Positions 1 through 7,969 of a stretch of 64,000 nucleotides of DNA are shown one piece after another. The notes beneath the pieces were generated by a model. It saw nothing but the letters and a program-made list of their open reading frames with translations, searched no databases and was not told the DNA's origin. This stretch comes from Shinella daejeonensis (GTDB taxonomy: Bacteria; Pseudomonadota; Alphaproteobacteria; Rhizobiales; Rhizobiaceae): NCBI RefSeq assembly GCF_024281235.1, contig NZ_JAHWXY010000009.1, forward strand, positions 1 through 64,000, read 5' to 3'. Each line of letters starts with the position of its first letter. Position 1 is the stretch's first letter. The position numbers and the translations under genes were made by a program.

Positions 1-633
1 CAGTCGTCTGCGCGGTCCGCCGTTTCGGCGGTTGCCCGTGCGCCCGACGCTGCGGCGCGTCCGCAGCCGGGCGGCGGGGCGGCGACGATGCTGCGCGCCG
101 TGCCGAAGGCCGAGCCGGAGCTGCAATCCGAGCGCCGTATCGAGCCGGTCCCGGCCGAACCGCCGCCGGCGCCGAAGGTGCCGGTGGAAAGCCTGTCCGA
201 CATCGCCGATCTCTGCACGCAGAACCGCGATATCCGGTTGCGCGCCCTGTTGCGGGCGTTCGTGCGTCCGGTGCGCATCGAGGCCGGCCGGCTGGAGATC
301 GGTCTGGCCGAGGACGCACCGAAATCGCTGGTGGCGGAATTGCAGCGTCGTCTGGAGGAATGGACCGGTGTGCGCTGGATGGTGATCCTGTCGCGCGACG
401 CCGGCGGCCCGACGCTTGCCGAGGCGGAGGCGCAGGCGCAGCAGGAACGGGTCGCCGATGCCCGTCAGGACCCGGACGTCGCCGCGATCCTCCAGCGCTT
501 TCCCGGCGCCCGCATTACCGACGTGCGCATAAAGCCGGCGGAGACGGAAGCCGACGAGGAGACGGCGGAAGTGGCCGCCGTCGCCGAATCCGCCGAGGGC
601 GACATCCTGCCCGGCGACGATATCGAACACTGA
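1..633 (+). CDS. dnaX: DNA polymerase III subunits gamma and tau, C-terminal part
   Basis: The reading frame is open from the first base and stops at 633, giving the last 210 residues of a longer protein; the start lies outside the window. The visible part begins with an Ala/Pro/Gly-rich linker and then a compact domain (around residues 60-150) containing '[11 protein letters not shown]'-like helical sequence, as in the tau C-terminal region that binds the polymerase alpha subunit in the clamp-loader complex. It is followed at once by ybaB and recR, the classical dnaX-ybaB-recR order, which is the main support for the name. The AAA+ ATPase part cannot be seen here. The acidic tail is Glu/Ala-rich. 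Confidence 0.85.
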   Translation, partial: QSSARSAVSAVARAPDAAARPQPGGGAATMLRAVPKAEPELQSERRIEPVPAEPPPAPKVPVESLSDIADLCTQNRDIRLRALLRAFVRPVRIEAGRLEIGLAEDAPKSLVAELQRRLEEWTGVRWMVILSRDAGGPTLAEAEAQAQQERVADARQDPDVAAILQRFPGARITDVRIKPAETEADEETAEVAAVAESAEGDILPGDDIEH

Positions 634-661
634 CGTTTTCAAACAGGAACAGGAGAGGCCG

Positions 662-985
662 ATGCGCGATATCATGGGCATGATGGGCAAGGTCAAGGAA
701 ATGCAGGCCAAGATGGAGAAGATGCAGGAGGAGATCGCGGCGCTTGAAGTCAGCGGCAGCTCCGGCGGAGGTCTTGTCTCGGTGACGCTCGACGGCAAGG
801 GCAATCTCAAGGGCCTGAAGATCGATCCCTCGCTTTTCAAGGAAGACGATGTCGAAATCCTCGAGGACCTGATCGTCGCGGCCCACAAGGACGCCAAGGA
901 GAAGGCCGAAGCCGAGGCCGCGGAGAAAACCCGGGCGCTGACCGCCGGGCTGCCGATTCCTCCCGGTTTCAAGCTGCCGTTCTGA
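662..985 (+). CDS. ybaB: YbaB/EbfC family nucleoid-associated protein
   Basis: A 107-residue protein with the whole YbaB/EbfC layout: a Met-rich N-terminal helix ([15 protein letters not shown]), a long amphipathic helix, a Gly/Ser-rich turn with '[15 protein letters not shown]' and a C-terminal helix with '[15 protein letters not shown]'. Family members form tweezer-like dimers that bind DNA; the exact role is not settled. An AGGAG-like ribosome binding site lies just before the ATG at 662. It is 28 bp after dnaX and 89 bp before recR, and the three are probably one operon involved in replication and repair. Confidence 0.95.
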   Translation: MRDIMGMMGKVKEMQAKMEKMQEEIAALEVSGSSGGGLVSVTLDGKGNLKGLKIDPSLFKEDDVEILEDLIVAAHKDAKEKAEAEAAEKTRALTAGLPIPPGFKLPF

Positions 986-1074
986 TCGGGCGACGGCCCG
1001 CTCGGCCCGCCGGCGCGGCGCGCGCCTTCGAGAGATAGATTCCGTTTGCCCGGCAGATGGGCTAGATAGCGGCA

Positions 1075-1680
1075 ATGGCAAAACGAGTCACCGGCCCCGA
1101 AATCGAAAAACTCATCCAGTTGCTGGCGAAGGTGCCGGGCCTCGGGCCTCGTTCGGCGCGCCGCGCGGCGCTGCATCTCGTCAAGAAGAAGGACCAGTTG
1201 CTCGGGCCGCTCGCGGATGCGATGGGCGAGGCGCATCGCAAGGTGCGCATCTGCTCGTGCTGCGGCAATGTCGACACCAGCGATCCCTGCACCGTCTGCA
1301 TGGATGTCCGCCGCGACCGGTCGGTCATCATCGTCGTCGAGGATGTCTCCGATCTCTGGGCGCTGGAGCGGGCCGGAGCGATGAACGCCGCCTATCACGT
1401 GCTGGGCGGAACGTTGTCGCCGCTCGACGGTATCGGACCGGACGATCTCAATATCCGCGGTCTCGTCGACCGGGTGGCGGAAGGCGGCGTGCGCGAACTG
1501 ATCATCGCGGTCAACGCCACCGTCGAGGGCCAGACCACGGCGCATTACATCACCGATCAGCTTTCCGGCCTCGACGTCAGGATCACGCGGCTGGCGCATG
1601 GCGTGCCGGTGGGCGGCGAGCTTGATTATCTGGATGAAGGTACGCTGACGGCCGCATTGCGCGCCCGCACGGCGATCTGA
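1075..1680 (+). CDS. recR: Recombination mediator protein RecR
   Basis: A 201-residue RecR, the usual length. It shows the helix-hairpin-helix motif at about 20-30 ([11 protein letters not shown]), a four-cysteine zinc site at C60, C63, C72 and C75, and a TOPRIM domain from about residue 82 ([15 protein letters not shown]). The C-terminal '[18 protein letters not shown]'-type motif is present as [17 protein letters not shown]. RecR works with RecO (and RecF) to load RecA on gapped DNA. It follows dnaX and ybaB in the conserved order. The gene ends 14 bp before the next start, so transcription probably continues into the transglycosylase gene. Confidence 0.97.
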   Translation: MAKRVTGPEIEKLIQLLAKVPGLGPRSARRAALHLVKKKDQLLGPLADAMGEAHRKVRICSCCGNVDTSDPCTVCMDVRRDRSVIIVVEDVSDLWALERAGAMNAAYHVLGGTLSPLDGIGPDDLNIRGLVDRVAEGGVRELIIAVNATVEGQTTAHYITDQLSGLDVRITRLAHGVPVGGELDYLDEGTLTAALRARTAI

Positions 1681-1694
1681 GAAAGGGACCTGTG

Positions 1695-2939
1695 ATGCTT
1701 CGATGGCTGCGGCGGTTCATCCCTTTCGCGCTCCTCCTCGCCGTGGCGCTTCCCGCTCAAGGCGCTTCCAGGCCCGAGGTGGAAAAGATGTTCCGGGCGT
1801 GGATCGAGACTGAACTCTGGCCAGCCGCCCGCAAAACCGGTGTCGGCGAGAAGACCTTCCGCGCCGCCATGGCGGGCGTGACGCTCAACTGGGATCTGCC
1901 CGATCTCGTTCCGCCGGGTTCCAGGCCGAAGGCGGAGCAGGCGCAGAGCCAGGCGGAATTCTCCTCTCCCGGCGCCTATTTCTCCGAAAAGCGGTTGCAG
2001 GGGCTGGCAGCGACCGGCCGGCGCCTTTTCAAGACCCATGCGGCGACGCTGCGCCGGATCGAACAGCGTTTCGGGGTTCCCGGCGAGATCGTCGTCGCCG
2101 TCTGGGGCCGTGAATCGGGTTTCGGCAGCGCGAAAATCCCCTATTCCGCCGTCGAGGTGCTGGCCACCAAGGCCTTCATGTCGACGCGCCGGGACCTGTT
2201 CCGCCGGGAACTGATCGCCGCGTTGCATATCGTCGACGGCGGCGACCGGACGGTAGAGCAGCTGAAGGGCTCCTGGGCGGGCGCGCTCGGTCAGCCGCAG
2301 TTCATGCCTACGAGTTTCCTGCAATACGCCGTCGATTTCGATGGCGACGGCCTGCGCGATATCTGGGGCTCGGTGCCCGACAGCCTGGCCTCGATCGCCA
2401 ATTATCTGGCGCGCAAAGGCTGGAAGCCGGGGCGCGACTGGGGCTTTGAGGTGTCGATCCCGGCGGGTGTTTCCTGTGCGCAGGAGGGGCCGGATCGGGC
2501 CAGACCGGTTTCGGCCTGGGCCGCGCAAGGCATCGAACGGATTTCCGGCAAGGCGTTCCCGGCGGGCGAGGCCGGGGCTTCCGGCATGATGCTCGTGCCC
2601 GCCGGCACGCATGGGCCGGAATTCATCGTGACGCCGAACTTCTACGTGCTCAAGGAGTATAACAACTCCGATCTCTACGCGCTTTTCATCGGCAATCTCG
2701 CCGACCGTATCGCCTATGGCGCCGGACCGTTCCGGGGCCGTTGGGGCGATGTCGGCAAAATGCTGCGTTCGGATGTGCTCGCCATGCAGAAGGCGCTGGT
2801 GGCCGAGGGATACGACGTGGGCAAGGTCGACGGGCTGCCGGGTTTCAAGACGCGCCGCTCGCTCGGCGACTGGCAGGCAAAGAGCGGGCTTGCGCCGACC
2901 TGCTACCCCGACGCCTCCCTCAAGGCGCGGCTGCACTGA
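1695..2939 (+). CDS. Lytic murein transglycosylase (MltB type, with peptidoglycan-binding domain)
   Basis: A 414-residue exported protein. Residues 1-23 are a signal peptide ending in ALPAQGA. An SLT_2/MltB-like catalytic domain follows; the likely catalytic glutamate is E140 in VWGRESGFGS, and the substrate groove motif GSWAGALGQPQFMPTSF is intact. The last 60 residues form a PG_binding_1 domain (MLRSDVLAMQKALVAEGYDVG). It cleaves the MurNAc-GlcNAc bond with formation of the 1,6-anhydro ring in the periplasm. The ATG at 1695 is preferred over the overlapping GTG at 1692 because of the spacing to the AAAGGGA site. It follows recR by 14 bp and may read through from it. Confidence 0.92.
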   Translation: MLRWLRRFIPFALLLAVALPAQGASRPEVEKMFRAWIETELWPAARKTGVGEKTFRAAMAGVTLNWDLPDLVPPGSRPKAEQAQSQAEFSSPGAYFSEKRLQGLAATGRRLFKTHAATLRRIEQRFGVPGEIVVAVWGRESGFGSAKIPYSAVEVLATKAFMSTRRDLFRRELIAALHIVDGGDRTVEQLKGSWAGALGQPQFMPTSFLQYAVDFDGDGLRDIWGSVPDSLASIANYLARKGWKPGRDWGFEVSIPAGVSCAQEGPDRARPVSAWAAQGIERISGKAFPAGEAGASGMMLVPAGTHGPEFIVTPNFYVLKEYNNSDLYALFIGNLADRIAYGAGPFRGRWGDVGKMLRSDVLAMQKALVAEGYDVGKVDGLPGFKTRRSLGDWQAKSGLAPTCYPDASLKARLH

Positions 2940-2992
2940 AACGGTTCCGGTAAAATCGGGCATCGGTCTGCCCCCCAACCACACACATAATT

Positions 2993-4708
2993 TCAGGGCA
3001 GGTCGACGGGTTGCTTGTAGCGTTCGTAGTCGCCGGGGATGATGGTCTGGCGCTCGATCATCCGGTGGACATGCGGTGCGTCGGGTCCCCGGTGCAGCTT
3101 GCGCAGCCGCTCGCTGTTTTCCGCATCCGCCTGGGTGCGCCGCCGGTTGTGCCGGACATATTCCACCCAGGTCGGCACCTGATAGGTTTCCGTCCAGACG
3201 GTGGGGTTCTCCAGATCGCGCATCAGCGCCCACTGGCCGGCTCCGTCGCGAATGCGGATGCGCCGCCGCTCGGTCATCGCCGTCAGGAACGCGGGAATAT
3301 CCGCCTCGTCGATCTCGTAGTCGATGAGGATGACGATCGGGCCGCTGCGCGGCTTCAGGTCGAGCGGCAGGACCGGCTCGCTGAAGCGGTTGAGCGGCGC
3401 AAGGTCGAGGGAGCCGAGTTCGGGAAGCGCGTAACGAAGGCCGATCGCCGCACCGACGACCATTGTCGCGGCGGAGGCGAGAAGCGCGGTCTGCGCGCCA
3501 TGGGCCTCCGCCGTCGCGCCCCAGATCCAGCTTCCTGCCGCAATGCCGCCGAAGGTTGCCGTCTGGTAGAGCGAGAGCGCCCGGGCGACGACCCAGCGCG
3601 GCGTCGAGAGCTGCACCGTGGTATTGAAGAGCGACAGCGCCAGCACCCAGGAGGCCCCGGCAAGGAGAAGGAAGAGGCCGGTCACCGCGGACAGGGAACT
3701 GACGGCTGCAACCACCGCGCTGACGGCGAAACTTGCGAAGGCGAGCCGGGTGATCGCCTCGACCGACAGGTGTTCGCGGATGCGGGTGTTCATCAGCGCG
3801 CCGCCGACGGCGCCAAGGCCGAAACAGCCGAGCAGGATACCGAAGGTGAGGGGGCCGCCGGCGACGAGATCGCGGGCGATCAGCGGCAGCAGCGACAGGA
3901 TGGAGCTGGTGGAAAGCCCGAAGGCGAAACTGCGCAGGAGAACCTTGCCGATGTTCGGCGACATGAAGACATAGCGCAGCCCCGCCCGGACCGCGCGGCC
4001 GAAGTCCTCGCGCGGCAGCGTGCGGTCGTAGGCCGGCGGTCGCCAGCGGAACAGGGCGAAGATCAGCGCGAAATAGCTGACGGCGTTGACGGCGAAGGCC
4101 ATGGCCGCGCCGCCTGCCGCGACGATGATCCCGCCGATTGCCGGCCCGACGCTGCGGGTGATGTTGAAGCCCATGCTGTTCAGCGAGACCGCGGACGGCA
4201 GGTCCTCGCGCGGCACCAGGTCGCCCACCGACGCCTGCCAGGCGGGGTTGTGCAGCGCGATGCCGCAGCCGATAAGGAAGGTGAAGGTCAAAAGCAGCCA
4301 GGGCGTGATCATCCCCTGCCAGGCGACGAGCGTCAGCAGGATGGAAACAACCAGCATGAAACATTGCGCTGTCAGCATCAGCCGGCGGCGGTCGAAATTG
4401 TCGGCAAGCGCGCCGGAAGCGACGGAAAACAGCATGATGGGCAGGGAGGTCGAGGCCTGCACCAGCGCCACCATATTGGCGGAGGTGGAGATCGAGGCCA
4501 TCATCCAGGCCGCGCCGACCGCCTGGATCAGGCCGCCGAAATTGGAAGCAAGGCTGGCCAGCCATATCCGGCGGAAGGTTTCGTTTCCAAGGGGCGCTAG
4601 CGGGGATTTTCGGTCCGGCACGACGATGTCTCGCGGTTGTCGGGAGAGATGAAGGACTGCAATGTAGCTCCTGCGTCCGCCGGGGCAAGCGCCATCGGCG
4701 GTGCGCAT
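2993..4708 (-). CDS. MFS transporter (MFS_3 / enterobactin-exporter-like) with soluble C-terminal domain
   Basis: Up to 571 residues. A transmembrane part of about 400 residues with the hydrophobic pattern of a 12-helix major facilitator is followed by about 150 soluble residues (from PRSGPIVILIDYE on), as in the MFS_3 family of exporters. The N-terminal core starts LAPLGNETFRRIWLASLASN, typical for that family. The start is uncertain: ATG at 4708 gives a 30-residue polar leader, while GTG at 4621 begins directly at PDRKSPLAP and may be the real one; neither has a strong ribosome binding site. The substrate cannot be inferred. The gene converges on the transglycosylase and diverges from the rimP promoter. 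Confidence 0.85.
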   Translation of the reverse strand: MRTADGACPGGRRSYIAVLHLSRQPRDIVVPDRKSPLAPLGNETFRRIWLASLASNFGGLIQAVGAAWMMASISTSANMVALVQASTSLPIMLFSVASGALADNFDRRRLMLTAQCFMLVVSILLTLVAWQGMITPWLLLTFTFLIGCGIALHNPAWQASVGDLVPREDLPSAVSLNSMGFNITRSVGPAIGGIIVAAGGAAMAFAVNAVSYFALIFALFRWRPPAYDRTLPREDFGRAVRAGLRYVFMSPNIGKVLLRSFAFGLSTSSILSLLPLIARDLVAGGPLTFGILLGCFGLGAVGGALMNTRIREHLSVEAITRLAFASFAVSAVVAAVSSLSAVTGLFLLLAGASWVLALSLFNTTVQLSTPRWVVARALSLYQTATFGGIAAGSWIWGATAEAHGAQTALLASAATMVVGAAIGLRYALPELGSLDLAPLNRFSEPVLPLDLKPRSGPIVILIDYEIDEADIPAFLTAMTERRRIRIRDGAGQWALMRDLENPTVWTETYQVPTWVEYVRHNRRRTQADAENSERLRKLHRGPDAPHVHRMIERQTIIPGDYERYKQPVDLP

Positions 4709-4716
4709 GCGTGATC

Positions 4717-4745
4717 TTGCAATCGCGGCCGGACCGGTCTATATA
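4717..4745 (+). promoter_or_regulatory. Predicted sigma-70-type promoter of the rimP-nusA operon
   Basis: A TTGCAA -35 hexamer (4717-4722) and a TATATA -10 hexamer (4740-4745) are separated by 17 bp, the ideal spacing. Transcription would start near 4752, about 100 nt before the rimP ATG and just before a strong terminator hairpin at 4774-4803. Predicted by eye only. Confidence 0.6.
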
Positions 4746-4773
4746 GCGTGCAAATTCTTGATCGTCAGATGAA

Positions 4774-4803
4774 GAGTGGGCCCGCGAGGACCCGCTCTTT
4801 TTT
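4774..4803 (+). terminator. Intrinsic terminator in the rimP leader (attenuator candidate)
   Basis: A 10-bp stem (4774-4783 with 4788-4797, one C-A mismatch and one G-T pair) with a GCGA loop is followed by six T residues. It lies about 25 nt after the predicted start of transcription and 50 bp before rimP, and no gene on the plus strand ends before it. It should therefore stop or attenuate transcripts of the rimP-nusA-infB operon rather than end an upstream gene. Confidence 0.7.
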
Positions 4804-4852
4804 ATTGGCCCGGTCAGGTGCATGATAAACGGGCAATCCGGGGAGGGCAGCC

Positions 4853-5464
4853 ATGTCCGATACGACCCAGACAGAAAATGCCGCCATCGAGCCACGGCTG
4901 ATCGTCGAAACCGGCCTCGACCGGCGCGTCGCCGAAATCGTCGAGCCGGCGATTGAGCAGATCGGCTACCGGCTGGTGCGCGTGCGCATGCTGGCGCAGA
5001 ACGGCGCGACGTTGCAGATCATGTGCGAGCGGCCGGACGGCACCATGACCGTGGAGGACTGCGAGCAGGTCTCCATGGCGGTCTCCCCGGTGCTCGACGT
5101 TGAGGATCCGATCGACAAGGCGTATCATCTTGAGGTGTCGTCGCCCGGTATCGATCGCCCGATGGTGCGGAAATCGGATTTCGCGCGCTGGGCCGGCCAT
5201 CTCGTCAAGGGCGAGACATCCGTGCTGATCGACGGACGCAAGCGGTTTCGCGGCACGATCGTCGCGACGGATGCCGATGGCTTCACGATCGAACGGGACC
5301 AGCCCCCGGCGGGTGAGGATCCGCAGGCGGTGATCCCGTTTGCAGCGCTGGCCGAGGCCAAGCTCATCCTGACCGACGAGCTGATCCGCGACGCGCTGGC
5401 CGCCGACAGGAAGGCGCGGGCCGAAGCGGCCAACCAGAACGGCGAAGACGACGGCGACGAATAG
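4853..5464 (+). CDS. rimP: Ribosome maturation factor RimP
   Basis: A 203-residue RimP, which helps assembly of the 30S subunit. The N-terminal alpha/beta domain contains the typical 'YRLVRVRML' and '[21 protein letters not shown]' strands, followed by the conserved [18 protein letters not shown] motif and the SH3-like C-terminal barrel ([19 protein letters not shown]). The last 20 residues are a charged tail. ATG at 4853 has a GGGAGGG ribosome binding site. It is the first gene of the nusA/infB cluster, as in most bacteria. Confidence 0.96.
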   Translation: MSDTTQTENAAIEPRLIVETGLDRRVAEIVEPAIEQIGYRLVRVRMLAQNGATLQIMCERPDGTMTVEDCEQVSMAVSPVLDVEDPIDKAYHLEVSSPGIDRPMVRKSDFARWAGHLVKGETSVLIDGRKRFRGTIVATDADGFTIERDQPPAGEDPQAVIPFAALAEAKLILTDELIRDALAADRKARAEAANQNGEDDGDE

Positions 5465-5481
5465 ATTTTGTGAATGCGTGT

Positions 5482-5505
5482 CGTCCCGGGGCCTCGGCCC
5501 CGACG
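5482..5505 (+). other. Stem-loop in the rimP-nusA spacer
   Basis: Between rimP and nusA (5465-5593) lies a GC-rich hairpin with a GGGGC/GCCCC core, a CCTCGG-type apex and flanking CGTC/GACG arms. There is no T run, so it is not a simple terminator. It could be an RNA processing or regulatory element. The spacer is otherwise featureless, although the frame upstream of nusA stays open because of its GC content. Confidence 0.4.
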
Positions 5506-5593
5506 CGGGCGGGGCGAAGGCGAGAGAACCGGAACGGCGGTGCCGTTCCAGGCGCCGGAGCAGGACTCCGGCCTGAACATGGAGACTGAGACA

Positions 5594-7195
5594 ATGGCAG
5601 TCAGTGCGAACCGGCTGGAACTTCTGCAGATCGCGGATGCCGTAGCCCGAGAAAAGGTGATCGACCGCGAGATCGTGCTTGCGGCGATGGCCGACGCCAT
5701 CCAGAAGGCGGCCCGCTCCCGTTACGGCTCGGAATCGAATATCCGCGCCGACATCAACTCCAAGACCGGTGAAATCCGTCTCCAGCGCCTGCTGGAGGTC
5801 GTCGAGCATGCCGAGGACTATTCCACCCAGATTCCGCTGGAACTGGCGCGCGACCGCAACCCGGACGCCAAGCTCGGCGACTTCATCGCCGATCCGCTGC
5901 CGCCGATGGACTTCGGCCGCATCGCCGCGCAGTCGGCCAAGCAGGTCATCGTGCAGAAGGTGCGCGAGGCCGAGCGTGACCGCCAGTTCGATGAATACAA
6001 GGATCGCATCGGCGAAATCGTCAACGGCACCGTCAAGCGCGTCGAATACGGCAATGTCATCGTCGATCTCGGCCGTGGCGAAGGGATCATCCGCCGCGAC
6101 GAGATGATCCCGCGCGAAAACATGCGCTATGGCGACCGCGTCCGCTCCTTCGTCTATGACGTGCGCCGCGAGCAGCGCGGCCCGCAGATCTTCCTGTCGC
6201 GGACGCATCCGCAGTTCATGGTCAAGCTCTTCACCATGGAAGTTCCGGAAATCTACGACGGCATCATCCAGATCAAGTCGGTCGCCCGCGATCCGGGTTC
6301 GCGCGCCAAGATCGCCGTCATCTCGAACGATTCGTCGATCGATCCGGTCGGCGCCTGCGTCGGTATGCGCGGTTCGCGCGTTCAGGCCGTCGTCGGCGAG
6401 CTTCAGGGCGAGAAGATCGACATCATTCCGTGGAGCCAGGATCCGGCCTCCTTCATCGTCAACGCCCTTCAGCCGGCGGAAGTCGCCAAGGTCGTCCTCG
6501 ACGAGGATGCCGAGCGCATCGAGGTGGTCGTTCCCGACGAGCAGCTGTCGCTGGCGATCGGCCGGCGCGGCCAGAACGTGCGGCTTGCCTCGCAGCTCAC
6601 CGGCTGGGATATCGACATCCTGACGGAGGCCGAGGAATCCGAGCGCCGCCAGAAGGAATTCAACGAGCGCACCAACCTCTTCATGGACGCCCTCGACGTC
6701 GACGAGATGGTGGGGCAGGTCCTTGCGTCCGAAGGCTTTGCCGCCGTGGAGGAACTGGCCTATGTCGAACTCGACGAAATCTCCTCGATCGAAGGTTTCG
6801 ACGAGGACACCGCCCAGGAAATCCAGACCCGCGCCCGCGAATATCTCGACCGCATCGAGGCTGAAATGGACGCCCGCCGCAAGGAGCTTGGCGTTTCCGA
6901 CGATTTGCGTCAGATCGATGGCCTGACGGGCCAGATGCTCGTCGCTCTCGGCGAGGATGGCGTCAAGACGATGGAAGATTTCGCCGGCTGTGCGGTCGAC
7001 GATCTGGTCGGCTGGAGCGAGCGCAAGGACGGCGAGACGAAGAAGTTCGAGGGTCTGTTCTCGAAGCTGGAGGTCTCCCGCGCCGAAGCCGAGGCGATGA
7101 TCATGCAAGCCCGCCTGGCGGCCGGCTGGATCACGGAAGAAGAGCTTGCCGCCGATACCGAGGAAATCGTCGAGGGCGCCGAGCAGGACGCCTGA
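5594..7195 (+). CDS. nusA: Transcription termination/antitermination factor NusA
   Basis: A 533-residue NusA. It has an N-terminal RNA polymerase-binding domain (1-125), an S1 domain from about residue 136 ([21 protein letters not shown]), two KH domains ([18 protein letters not shown] and later [16 protein letters not shown]) and two C-terminal acidic helix-hairpin-helix repeats, the long form known from proteobacteria. The frame is open 120 bp further up, but rhizobial NusA proteins begin [17 protein letters not shown], so the ATG at 5594 with GGAG ahead of it was chosen. NusA modulates pausing, termination and antitermination and in E. coli controls its own operon. Confidence 0.96.
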   Translation: MAVSANRLELLQIADAVAREKVIDREIVLAAMADAIQKAARSRYGSESNIRADINSKTGEIRLQRLLEVVEHAEDYSTQIPLELARDRNPDAKLGDFIADPLPPMDFGRIAAQSAKQVIVQKVREAERDRQFDEYKDRIGEIVNGTVKRVEYGNVIVDLGRGEGIIRRDEMIPRENMRYGDRVRSFVYDVRREQRGPQIFLSRTHPQFMVKLFTMEVPEIYDGIIQIKSVARDPGSRAKIAVISNDSSIDPVGACVGMRGSRVQAVVGELQGEKIDIIPWSQDPASFIVNALQPAEVAKVVLDEDAERIEVVVPDEQLSLAIGRRGQNVRLASQLTGWDIDILTEAEESERRQKEFNERTNLFMDALDVDEMVGQVLASEGFAAVEELAYVELDEISSIEGFDEDTAQEIQTRAREYLDRIEAEMDARRKELGVSDDLRQIDGLTGQMLVALGEDGVKTMEDFAGCAVDDLVGWSERKDGETKKFEGLFSKLEVSRAEAEAMIMQARLAAGWITEEELAADTEEIVEGAEQDA

Positions 7196-7211
7196 GGCGT
7201 CCCGGCGATCG

Positions 7212-7868
7212 ATGATGGACAGGAAGGGCGAGGACGTGAACGATCGTCAGTGCATCGTGACCCGCGAGAGCGGTGATACGGACATGCTGATCCGTTTCGT
7301 CGCCGCTCCCGACGGCGGGGTCGTTGCCGATCTGAAGCGCCAGCTGCCCGGACGCGGCTGCTGGGTGAAGGCGGAGCGCGCCGCTGTCGACAAGGCGGTG
7401 GCGAAGAAGCTTTTCGCCCGCGCGCTGAAGGCCGGCGTGACGGTTTCTCCCGATCTCGGCGGGGAGGTGGACCGGCTGCTTTCCCTTCAGCTTGCCGGTA
7501 TGATGAACATGGCGCGCAAGGCGGGCCAGTTCATCACCGGCGCGACCAAGGTCGACCAGGCGGTGCGGGCAATGGCGGCGCTTGCTGTCTTTCATGCGGC
7601 CGATGCCGCCCCCGACGGCGTGCGCAAGATCGACCAGGCGCGCAAGGCGATGAGCTTTGTGCGCGACGACGGAATGGAAATACCTTCCTTTCGCTGCTTC
7701 ACGGAGGGCGAATTGGAGACGCTTTTGGGTCAGAATGCCTTTATTCATGCCGCAGCGCTTGCAGGGCAGGCGGGTGAAGGTGTAGTGAAGCGCGCAATCA
7801 TGCTCGAAAAGTACCGGGGCGAGAGCCGGGTAGGAGCACCTGATGGCGCGGGCCAGCCAAACCGATGA
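7212..7868 (+). CDS. RNA-binding protein: YlxR (DUF448) domain fused to an L7Ae-like domain
   Basis: A 218-residue protein. Residues about 12-60 are a YlxR/DUF448 domain (RQCIVTRESG ... LPGRGCWV), and residues about 90-200 resemble an L7Ae/YbxF RNA-binding fold (MMNMARKAGQFITGATKVDQAVR). The fusion is common in alphaproteobacteria and always sits between nusA and infB. A role in RNA binding near the ribosome or RNA polymerase is inferred from the family. The start is one of two ATGs at 7212 and 7215; the frame runs further up into nusA but that part lacks family sequence. Confidence 0.88.
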   Translation: MMDRKGEDVNDRQCIVTRESGDTDMLIRFVAAPDGGVVADLKRQLPGRGCWVKAERAAVDKAVAKKLFARALKAGVTVSPDLGGEVDRLLSLQLAGMMNMARKAGQFITGATKVDQAVRAMAALAVFHAADAAPDGVRKIDQARKAMSFVRDDGMEIPSFRCFTEGELETLLGQNAFIHAAALAGQAGEGVVKRAIMLEKYRGESRVGAPDGAGQPNR

Positions 7869-7969
7869 CGCGGTCACCGGCTTTTGGCCGGCCAAAGCCG
7901 CATTGGATGAACGCAATTGAACGACGGGGTCTGACACGTATCTGGCCCTGATCTTAGGAACGGAACGGA

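Noticed and set aside
1626-4895. Very long open frame on the minus strand (over 1000 codons) across the transglycosylase and MFS genes
   Set aside because: Composition effect of high GC on the strand opposite real genes; it has no family sequence and conflicts with two well-supported genes.
4814-7108. 764-codon minus-strand frame opposite rimP and nusA
   Set aside because: Shadow of conserved genes; no start signal or domain.
7879-7899. Palindrome GGCTTTTGGCC/GGCCAAAGCC between ylxR and infB as a terminator
   Set aside because: No loop space and no T run; probably chance or a minor RNA fold.
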